Below are positions 56,076 to 64,000 of a stretch of 64,000 nt of DNA, piece by piece (the stretch's first letter is position 1; each line of letters opens with the position of its first letter). The DNA is from Umbilicaria muhlenbergii. Taxonomy: Eukaryota > Ascomycota > Lecanoromycetes > Umbilicariales > Umbilicariaceae. The position numbers and the translations under genes were made by a program. The stretch lies in contig KK106982.1 in the NCBI GenBank assembly GCA_000611775.1, forward strand, positions 6,868,285 through 6,932,284. Reading direction: 5' to 3'. The notes under the pieces are model-generated. The model ran no database searches. It was not told where the DNA came from and saw nothing but the letters and a program-made list of their open reading frames with translations.

Positions 56076-56903
56076 CTACTTCCCCTCACCCACCTCCTCC
56101 ACAAACTTCCTATACTCCCCACCCCCCATCAACCCCTCCATCTCCTTCCTATCACTCACCTCAATCCTCGCTATCCACCCCTCTCCCTCCGGCCCATTAT
56201 TAATCGTCCCCGGCTTCTCTTCCAGCATAGTATTCCCTTCGATGATCTTCCCTGACACAGGCGTCATGATGTCGGAGGCAGATTTCACGGATTCTACCGC
56301 GCCGATCGTGTCGCCGGCTGAGACGGATAGGGAGGCGGTGGGGAGCTCCACGTAGACTACGTCGCCGAGGGCAGAGGCGGCGTAGGTGGTTATGCCGATG
56401 GTGCCTAAGACGGCGTGGGAGGGGGCGTTAGTGGTGTGGGGTTGTAGGGTGGTGGGGTAGGGTTGGGTTGGGTGTGGAGAATTGGGTCCGGGGAAGGGAT
56501 TGAGAGAGAGGTGGTGGTCTGTAGGAAGACAGAGAATAACGTAGGGAGGCTGGTCAAGGAAGACAGCTTGCAGAGCGCAGAGTCGCATGCGTACCCGTCT
56601 TGCCATCCTCAGACAACTCAATCCATTCGTGATCTTTCGTATACTTCTTCTCTCTTACTGTCAACCCACGCCAATCAGCAAGGTTGCACTTCAGGTGAGA
56701 CTTTACCCACTCCTCATGCAGATGGCATACATACAAGCTGTCGAACTCCCGAACGTCCTCGCGGGCGCGCTGGCTAGTGGGACATTTACCCTTGGTTTGG
56801 GCGATTGGCTCCGAGAGCTCCAGGTTATTCTGAGGGCCGGCCGTGCGGGCGTGGAGAGCACAGACGAGCTCACTGGCAGGCGGAGTCGAGCTATCGCTGC
56901 CAT
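56076..56903 (-). CDS. GCV3: Glycine cleavage system H protein, mitochondrial
   Basis: Three exons: 56735-56903, 56595-56657 and 56076-56404, 186 aa. The first exon is a mitochondrial presequence (MAAIARLRLPVSSSVLSTPA, rich in R, S and A). The mature protein starts with REKKYTKDHEWIELSEDGKTG, continues over a 190-nt intron into GTIGITTYAASALGDVVYVEL, and carries the lipoylation site in ESVKSASD (Lys of SVKSA). The C-terminal helix ends YRKFVEE. H protein shuttles the aminomethyl group between the P, T and L proteins of glycine cleavage and also passes lipoic acid to other enzymes. Length and residues are normal. It is head-to-head with the mitochondrial ribosomal gene at 57123, only 219 bp apart. 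The C-to-G composition switch in the sense direction is also seen here. Confidence 0.94.
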
Positions 56904-57122
56904 TGTTGCGGCCTCCCTCTGTGGTCTTCGTAGGGCTCACGACAGATGCTGCGTGCTGTTGGGACGGGTGTTGCAGGAGTGCTGGATTCGGTTAGCGTTG
57001 GCGGCGGGAAGGGATTGGCGAATTGGAAGCTGGGGCTCTTGGTTAGCGTCACTATTTTTCGACGACAGACAGAAGTGTAAGAGCGTGGGTATCTACTGGA
57101 GAGTGGAATATTGGGCGCGGAG
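56904..57122. promoter_or_regulatory. Shared promoter region of GCV3 and mitochondrial S6
   Basis: 219 bp between two divergent starts, both of genes for mitochondrial proteins. This is short enough for shared control. No named factor site is visible. Confidence 0.65.
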
Positions 57123-57636
57123 ATGCTTTACGAGCTGATAGCTGTGGTAAGACTCGTGTTTGTTCGTCTATGGATAATGGCTGACAGCGATGAAGGTCCG
57201 CCAGGGCAACATCGCCGAAGTCAAAGAGTTCGTCTTCCCCATCCAAACCACCTCTCGCCCTCCCCTCAGCTCCCGCCTTCCCCCTCTCCCCCATCCTCCC
57301 ACCTCATCTGACAATCTACCTAGAATCGCCCTCACAGCCGGGGCCCTCGTTCTCAACTCCGGCGGCGTCGTCCGCGGCATAACCAACTGGGGCGTCTTCC
57401 TGCTCACCGCCCCCACGCGCAAACATCAAGCCCGGCATGAACGTGGTCACCACTTTATCATGCGCTTCGATAGTTCGGTAGAAGGCCAGATTGGTGTCAG
57501 GAAGTTGTTGGCGCTCGATCCGAGGATGGTCCGGTTTAGTGTGGTCAAGTTGGGGACGACGTTGCAGGAGATTAAGGATGTGGGAGGGACGGTGGATTGG
57601 AACAATGGAAGAATGGCGAATACGACTTCGAGGTAG
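57123..57636 (+). CDS. MRP17: Mitochondrial small-subunit ribosomal protein bS6m (Mrp17)
   Basis: Three exons: 57123-57146, 57196-57227 and 57324-57636, 122 aa. The first two exons are tiny (24 and 32 nt). They rebuild MLYELIAVVRQGNIAEVKE, the first strand and helix of the S6 fold; the third gives IALTAGALVLNSGGVVRGI, NWGVFLL and HFIMRFDSS, then DPRMVRFSVVKLG. The S6 fold and the GGVVRGI-x-NWG segment are diagnostic. The protein sits on the platform of the mitochondrial small subunit. Intron 2 has a GTTCGT donor and a very C-rich interior, but the frame demands it. The length is typical of fungal Mrp17. Confidence 0.93.
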
Positions 57637-58359
57637 TGGTAGCGGATGGGAATGGGGCTGGCGTTTTGGGATGGCTGCATGTGTTAGGCGTTGTTGGTGA
57701 GTTGTTTGTGGGCAATTGAGGGGGTGCTTTGCCGGTGTGCTGCCGAGACCTGCTGACTTTGTTCGTTAGGACTCTTGCTCCTGCGTCCAGACACGGCGAA
57801 TTTAATCTAGAACTAGCGATGCTTCCTTACCATTTGCTCCTTTACATGCTCAAATGCACATGTCCCTGGTATATCGATGTGTTATGCCGCCTTTCATGTG
57901 ATGGCTCCACACTTACCACGCTCTTCTCCTGTCTATAAGCCTTTATGTTGCAAATGGCCATCTGACTTCCGCATGTTCTCTACCGCATATTCACTACTGC
58001 ATTTCCTGCCCGCATGAGACAGTGAACAAAGCATTCTTTCTTACCGCGGTCTCGTGAATGACGAGGGCATTTCATGCAAGCCCCAATGAAGCAGAATTCA
58101 CCGGCTGGTATGCCGTGAATAAAGACGAAGTTTGTTTCCAACTATCACTGGGGGGTACATAAACCAGGCTCCATACAGAGGTAAGTAAATCATGTCATAA
58201 TTGCTCTATGTATACCTTCCCCATTATGAGAAACAATCTCTGTCTTCACACCTCTATTCTCCTATGTCCTAACTGAATATGCTTCGCCTGTTCATTCCCT
58301 GGCCTCACATCTTCCAGTCGGCTCTCCTTCCCTGGATCAATTGAAAACAATCCAGCGCG
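57637..58359. other. Intergenic region, start of repeat cluster
   Basis: No supported gene. Beyond 58.36 kb, degenerate coding sequence begins and fills the rest of the window. Confidence 0.5.
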
Positions 58360-59400
58360 CTGAAATGGTTTTTGGAGGCGTACTAAACCAGGCGACAGCG
58401 GACAAAGCTGACCAAGCTGTAAGGATCCACCTGTTTCTCAAGGAGGAACTGTAACAGGTATCTTATTTTTCATACGTACTGACCTCGTAGCTAGGCTGTC
58501 CAGGAGATCATCTGGGGATCGAGCCATGCGCTGGGGCAGTCTCTGACACTAAGGCCTTTGAGCACCCCATTCGGACCGAGATCTACGCTCTTGCCAACGA
58601 GCGATTGAAAAGCGGTGCTACAATCTCCTTGCCTGGCGCTGCTGGCAGAGAGGTTACTGCCGTGGACTGTTAGCACTGTAGCAGACACATCAGACTTGAG
58701 GTGTTCCACAGGATTGACGTAACACGGAGTAATTACCAAGAGCACAGCCAAATTCCCATCGAGGTAGAAGGCAGCATTGACCAATTGGTCCAACCCAAGC
58801 CCTCGAAAGAACTCGTTTACTATTGCATGGCACAGATGCAGATCGACGCTACGGCCGCGGATGAGAAATACATATGGTAAGGACTCCTCCATCCTAAGAC
58901 CTTGAGATTTCTGTCATGGGCTACTGTACGTTGGGCGGGTAAGAGATTTTGAAAGGCAACAGCGGCTACTGGACCCGAAAATCGTTCGTGCAATGGAAAA
59001 CTTTTATTCCAAGTTTCGGAAAAGGGCGGCTGCGGCGGAAGAGACCGATTCCCCAGAAGCGCCGTCACATAGTGGCGACAATTCGCAGTACCATCATGCG
59101 AGATATACCAGCTGCCGCTACATAATGAGCTATGGGTGGCAACTGGAGGCTCTCGGTTCGCACGACCCAGACTGTTTACAAGCAGCTTATGGGCAACCCG
59201 CCATGGACAATTTCGTTGATCGACTGTCAGATCCAGATACCATCAATGCCATGGAGATGCTAGAGACTAAGTGGCTAGCAAACAAGCACCATGACAAAAT
59301 TTTCAGTCCCTGGATTACCCTGGCAGCACTCCCAAATCAAGGATTCCGACCTCGTTCAATCCATCCTCTCAGAAGACAACTCCTCGGCCTTACATAAACC
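58360..59400 (+). pseudogene. Degenerate coding remnant, TET/JBP-like array (first unit)
   Basis: The plus strand carries several coding-like pieces in changing frames: AEMVFGGVLNQATADKADQA near 58.36 kb, HIRLEVFHRIDVTRSNYQEH near 58.69 kb, YYCMAQMQIDATAADEKYIW near 58.82 kb and a 134-codon frame at 58993-59397 with MENFYSKFRKRAAAAEE and DCLQAAYGQPAMDNFVDRL. The AAYGQPA segment resembles the AAYGQPA at about 59.97 kb and the EAYGDD at 60.68 kb in the other units, so I group it with them, though the rest differs. It is broken in several places. Independent origin cannot be excluded. Confidence 0.4.
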
Positions 59401-59559
59401 CCAAGGTCCAGCCTTTGTGGTGACAACATCAAACAAGCCGGATTAGGAAGGGGCTAAGGCCTTAACCAACGCGGAAGGATATACCCTTAAGATGCCTGTC
59501 ATAACATTACCCTTTATGAGCTATCTCTTCCCACAGGAGCTGAAGGACAACAATGACAG

Positions 59560-60318
59560 TGAACTTCCTCCCACTCCCACCTCCCCAAGAGTGAACCTCA
59601 AGTTACTCTGAAATTCAACGCCCCCACTGCCTCTTGTCAGCTCAGGAACATCTGCCTCATCATCTCACTGCTCTGAAGACGCCCATGAGGTTATTGAAAG
59701 AGAGTTTGAAGAAGACACAAGATATAAAAGGACCACCCGTGTACCCTCAGACATTCTACGAGGCCTTCGTGAGAATAGGTAGACGATAAGGGAACTAAGT
59801 GAGAGTTGAGTTCCAATCAGGCAACCTGTTATGATAGGTTCTACCAAAGACGCTGAGATACGGTGGCAACGACACAGTCCGGGGTTATGCGAGACATCCC
59901 TAAAGCCTCTATCCACTGGGCTATGGTCAAGGACTGGGAAGCCTTGTGCTTTCATCATTTAGATGGTCTGTAGGCTGCGTATGGGCAGCCTGCGGGGGAT
60001 AGATTTCATGATGTCGACCTGTACTTCTCGGTCGAGCCACCCCACCTGCCGGATGAGCAACGCCATCCATTTCATGAGGAGATGCTGGAGGCTTACGAAG
60101 AAGTTTCAAAGCAGACAGGGGGTTACTCTGGGGTTGCACATATCGGCCGCTGGCACATGCGGGGCCACGAACGTGCTATTCATCCCAAGCTCCTGAAGAG
60201 TGCCGAGCCTCGGCCAAATACCTCAACGAGGACAGAAGTTTGGGAGAAATCAGAGTATAATCGGAAATGGTATAGAGTTTCCTCTGGGAGTGAAGTCCAT
60301 TTAGTGTTATGTTGACCA
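59560..60318 (+). pseudogene. Degenerate TET/JBP-like unit, second copy
   Basis: A charged N-terminal-like segment (HEVIEREFEEDTRYKRTT) near 59.68 kb is followed by a core near 59.97-60.2 kb: AAYGQPAGDRFHDVDLYFSV, PPHLPDEQRHPFHEEML, GVAHIGRWHMRGHE. These align in order with the third unit (EAYGDD, PPRLPDAQRYPFHAEFL, HIGHWHMTGHDE). The frame is interrupted more than once, and the copy ends before any dioxygenase motif, with the next unit beginning about 60 bp later. Same strand and orientation as the other copies. Confidence 0.55.
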
Positions 60319-60375
60319 ACACCGCGGCATAGTGAAGAATTAATGTGTTACCACCAGCCATCCGGAAGTGTCAAG

Positions 60376-62422
60376 GCTAGACTTGTGTCGTCTGGGCCAC
60401 TATCTGCGCCGAAGCACTCCGCCAGTTGTACAAGGATCCCGCCTTGGGTCCTACACTTGAGCAAGAGTTGAGCCATGGCCAACATTGTCTCAAGCTAAGG
60501 GAATCAGTCAAGCTCTTTAGGTGAAGCTGGAAGGGCGAGAAAATTGACACATACCACCAGAAGAAGAGGGACGACGTCCGTTCAGAGCAGCTACTGGAGG
60601 ACTTACCTGGCGACACCATACTCTGGTTGGTAGACGGCGACGGGAAGGAAATCTGCTGGCTTGATCCGCGCGGCCTGCAAGAGGCCTACGGAGACGATGT
60701 CGTGGATAGGATTACAGAAGACTATATCACAGTCTTCTCGTTAAATCCCCCACGACTTCCGGATGCCCAAAGGTACCCTTTCCACGCGGAATTTCTGGAG
60801 GAAAACCCTCAGTTCCGCGCTCCCGACGGTTGCTCGGGTCTCTCCCACATCGGCCATTGGCACATGACTGGTCATGACGAGTCTGAGATATCTAATAATA
60901 CCTTGAAGACGAAAGACTCATTTGGCCACTCATCAACGTGTGACCAGCTCTTGCACCAGTTCATACACCATGCCAGCGGTCATGTTACACGAGCTGTTGA
61001 CTTGGCGTTTGGTGTCATAGATCCGGAATGCGAGACCATTACAGGGCTGTTTTCGAAAAGAGCCCGGAGTTGGTCAATATGAATACCACAGATAGAGAGC
61101 TCATTTCTCTACGTGCATATCTGTGTAGTGTTCAGACCGAATGACACGTGGATCTCAAAGATTGGAAAGGCGGATATGCCTGGATGACCCCGTTCGGATT
61201 TTATTCAGGTTAGTCCTTTGGGGCTTCTGCATACTTAATACGGCTGGTAGTGAACAATCAGAGAGAATGAGCCTTCAGGTCGGGCAAGACAATCTTGGGG
61301 ATACAAGCGGAGGGAACAGGGGGCATGAGGAAGCCTCCCAGCAATCATGAGCGTTACAGCTGGGAGACGTCAGGGAAGGTGGCAGCAGCTCAAGTGTCAA
61401 GAAAGAGGGACAAGACATGATGTTGAGCATTCGCCAAAGTATTGAAGGGCCAGGATCGAGGATTGAACCTTTACAGGTGGCAGACGACTCTTCAGATGAT
61501 GATCCAGACAATATCTTCAAGAGAGCCCTCCCTCCCGGGCTATTAAACAGCCTTCAAAATCGTCCAAGGCAGACAGAAAATCAGTTCACGGCGATAAACG
61601 CCCCATCTTGAGCCACAAACCAGTCCACAGATACCACCGTTCCAGTCCAAAGCACACCAGTCAGATTACAGCAGCTAGCGATTCAGCCCATGATCGCGCT
61701 TCAGCTGCAGACTCATCCACTGGTGTGGACTCCCCTCGACGCGCTCGAAATGCATTGAAACGAACGACGGAGTCTGATGACATTGATACAGCGTCCAGTG
61801 CTTCTAAGAGGAAAAGGACGTATAAGACCGAGCGGGAGAAAAGAATGGCCAAGCCAGAGATCACCGACCTGGCCCCCCAGGATGAGTGGCGGTCAGTGCG
61901 CGATCAGAGGTAGAGATTAGGTGAATCCTAATCTGTAGTTTGACTTCCATTAATTGGTGAACCGCTAGATACCTCCACCATATCACGGACTGGAAGGGTG
62001 AGTACCGCTATTGCATAGTGCATACAACTCACGAGTCAGTGAGAGCGGAGGTCGGGGAAGGTAAACACGGAAAAGGCCAAGGGGACATGGGTGACGAAGC
62101 AGAAGCTGAGGAACTTGAGGGAGAAGACGAGAACGCCAGTGACGATGTCCGCGGGTCCGAAGATAGCAACGAGGGCGTCACTGAAGGTGAGGAAGAGGAG
62201 GATTGCGCTGATCATGCGGCTGCGATGGAGCCCAGTGAGAGACGAGTTGCGATTCAGGCTTTCGGGGAAGATAGGATGAATCTAGAGAGTATGGAAGGTG
62301 GTGACAACGGAAGAAAAAGGAGCTTCCAGGGCGAAGATCTTTTGGAGGGTAACTCTGCTGGTAGCGGTCGCCAGCGTTTAGAGACTACCCATAATTACCG
62401 AAAAAGAGTGAAACGTTGAAAC
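60376..62422 (+). pseudogene. Best-preserved TET/JBP-like (Tet-like 2OG-Fe(II)) dioxygenase unit
   Basis: Order of blocks: ALRQLYKDPALGPTLEQEL and LKLRESVKLF (60.4-60.5 kb); a 151-codon open stretch (60627-61082) with WLDPRGLQEAYGDD, PPRLPDAQRYPFHAEFL, HIGHWHMTGHDE and LLHQFIHHASGHVTRAVD; then NTTDRELISLRAYL and HVDLKDWKGGYAWMTPFGFY (61.1-61.2 kb); and RYLHHITDWKGEYRYCIVHT (61.97-62.02 kb), running into an acidic tail with a final RKRVKR. HVD gives an HxD iron pair; the distal His (LHHIT) and Arg (EYRYCIV) complete the expected Fe(II)/2-oxoglutarate site. The frame is broken at about three points, and the two halves of the fold are 0.75 kb apart, separated by S/K/R-rich sequence containing SKRKRTYKTEREKR. 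It therefore looks inactive as it stands, unless spliced in a way I cannot see. Confidence 0.55.
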
Positions 62423-62779
62423 TCTATCAAGGGCATTTCGACTGTAGTGACTTGACGACTATGTGATCGATGGATCTGCATCTATTGTTCAACACAGCTC
62501 TTCTAAGGGTCTCTCATCCACGCATCGGAGCATTGTTGGGAGTAAGTCTATATGTAAAAAGTCAAGAGAATCTCAACTAGGAGGGTGGTGAGGCATTTGA
62601 AAGATTAACATAGATACGAAACCCTTAGGCCCTGTGGTTTCAATATATCTGCCGCGCTATACATTCATTTCAGTTTTCGTGATACGCAATCCTCCGTCTC
62701 TTAGTCGAGCCTACCCTTCAGGCCTCTTGAATCGACCACGTCTAAGTCCTTTATAACGGCTATTGACTCCTCAAACCTG
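62423..62779. other. Spacer between array units, no supported gene
   Basis: About 360 bp with stops in all frames and no recognisable motif. Confidence 0.5.
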
Positions 62780-62960
62780 CCGAAGGCATTCCGGCCATTG
62801 GAAAGCTCTACTCCTCTGTGGAACCACCAAGCCTTCCTGGTGCACACAGGCATCCTCTTCATACACAATTCTTCAACAAAACTCTGACTTCAGTAATGAC
62901 GAAAGCTACTCTGGGCTGTCCCTCATTGACCTTAAGCACATCTAGATATATCAGTCATGA
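62780..62960 (+). pseudogene. Short fragment of the TET/JBP-like unit
   Basis: Contains EPPSLPGAHRHPLHTQFF, equal in position to the PPxLPDAxRHPFHxExL block of the other units, followed by SYSGLSLIDLKHI, which resembles CSGLSHIGHWH. The flanking blocks are absent. It is a decayed fragment on the same strand. Confidence 0.5.
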
Positions 62961-63029
62961 CACCCTCAATGCCCGGCAAAGTCGTGGCTTCGACAGCACT
63001 AACGCCTGGGATCGCGCTAGGTAGTCCCT

Positions 63030-64000
63030 ATGCTTCCAGCAACACCACGCCACGAGCGAGTGTCGATGGTTCTAAGCTGGCGCGGTGAAGGGTGGGAAAG
63101 CCCATTGGAGATAGTGGTCAAGGCCAAAGTACTACATTTACCGCTCAACTCAATCGCAACACACAAGATAGCGAAGGCCAAACAATACCCATTGATGATA
63201 CTTTGGCAGCGCCTGCAGCGCGATTACTCGCAGTTGGCACTACACAGCGATGCGCATCACGATCAGCACTTGGAGCTTGAGGGCCAACGATGAGCTGAGG
63301 GAGCAGGTAGAGAGGTGGAAGGTCGCGGCAGAGAGGGAACCGCGTTGACCCATAAATATGACGCCGCGATACAAAGATCATTCCCGGTCGCAGTGATGTA
63401 CCAAGCTCTGCGGAGCGACTCTGACTTTTCTGTGTGGTTGTACGGATACTCTTAAGTTCGCCAGAGGGAGGAAAAGAGTGTGGGAGGTTGCATAGCGCAG
63501 TGGCAAAGCTGGCCCCGCAAGTACAATCGAACCGACCGATACCGCCAGAGAGCCTGAGACGGGGCCGCTGTCCGGAATGAGTTTCTGCAAAGGATGCCGA
63601 AAGCGACATCAATCTGGTCGGTGAACAAAACGAAAAGACGTTTGGATTTCATCATAGTTCGGGCGTGTAAGAGGCCTATGGAAGTGACAGTCTTTAGAGA
63701 ATCAAAGATGACCTTCATACATACTTCTCTGTGAAACCTCCCCAGCTTCCGGACGCACTCCGCCATCCCTTCCACGATGAGCTACTTAGGACTCAACCTC
63801 AACTTGCCAAGAGTCATGGCATTTTCCGCTTGTGCTCACATTGCGCACTAGCACATGACCGGCTATGGAGAGTCGGAAGTGTCTCCGGATGTGATTCGTA
63901 CAAGAGATCTACGCCCGGCTAGCTCTCACGCTGAAAAGCTACTTCATCAGCTTTTGAAGAACGCTTGCGGCCACGTCACGCGAATTGTCGACCACTGGTT
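63030..64000 (+). pseudogene. Degenerate TET/JBP-like unit, runs off the window
   Basis: Begins with a polar, coiled-coil-like segment (ANDELREQVERWKVAAERE near 63.3 kb) and YDAAIQRSFPVAVMYQALR. The conserved core follows: EAYGSDSL near 63.68 kb, YFSVKPPQLPDALRHPFHDE near 63.73 kb, HMTGYGESEVSPDVI near 63.86 kb and LLHQLLKNACGHVTRIVDHW at the window end. The GHVTRxVD block equals that of the 60.4-kb unit. Several interruptions are present. The dioxygenase motifs would lie beyond the window. Confidence 0.55.

Noticed and set aside
58491-58892. 133-codon minus frame
   Set aside because: The plus strand of the same stretch reads as degenerate coding sequence in line with the other units of the array.
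63485-63560. tRNA-like GCGCAGTGGC segment
   Set aside because: Resembles an A box, but no matching B box or cloverleaf could be drawn.

Overview
The window looks like nuclear DNA of a filamentous ascomycete (Pezizomycotina, probably Dothideomycetes). Most genes have one to eight short introns (mostly 44-80 nt) with GT-AG ends. The orthologues present (Nup192, Tel1, Cul4, Mip1, DscA/Tul1, Zrg17, Dug3, glycine-cleavage H protein, mitochondrial S6) are typical of that group, and several genes carry the fungal F-box-like/2EXR N-terminal motif (L-P-x-E-[IL]-R-x-x-I-Y). No tRNA, rRNA, CRISPR array or virus-like element was recognised. An 885-base run of N lies at 2472-3356.

Layout. 1-9.4 kb: an F-box-like gene, the assembly gap, a cysteine-rich hypothetical protein, an Mpv17/PMP22 membrane protein and a two-exon hypothetical gene. 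9.4-22.3 kb: a SprT-like protein with an altered active site, mitochondrial DNA polymerase gamma (MIP1), an Slx8-like RING protein, a CofD/YvcK-like protein and a second F-box-like gene. 22.3-37.1 kb: a head-to-head pair, nucleoporin Nup192 (minus) and the DNA-damage kinase Tel1 (plus, nine exons, 2935 aa), sharing a 368-bp intergenic region. 38-51.5 kb: a third F-box-like gene, cullin-4, a Zrg17-type zinc-transport subunit divergent from an uncharacterised membrane protein, a fourth F-box-like gene and the membrane RING ligase DscA/Tul1. 51.9-57.6 kb: a class I O-methyltransferase, the Dug3-type glutamine amidotransferase, and a head-to-head mitochondrial pair (glycine-cleavage H protein and ribosomal protein bS6m).

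The last 5.6 kb (about 58.4-64 kb) is different: a tandem array, all on the plus strand, of decayed copies of one protein family. Read together, the best copy shows an HxD motif, a distal His and an Arg in the arrangement of fungal TET/JBP-like (Tet-like) Fe(II)/2-oxoglutarate dioxygenases, preceded by a conserved W-H-M-x-G-H block. This is the most interesting part of the window; the family call is my inference from motifs.

Functional links: ubiquitin biology is well represented (Cul4, DscA/Tul1, Slx8-like RING, F-box-like proteins), as is genome maintenance (Tel1, Slx8-like, Cul4, SprT-like, Mip1) and mitochondrial function (Mip1, Mpv17-like, H protein, bS6m). Most of these are probably ordinary neighbours rather than a co-regulated cluster; the two short head-to-head promoters are the best candidates for shared control. 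Several genes switch from C-rich to G-rich on the sense strand toward their 3' ends, a pattern described in the findings.
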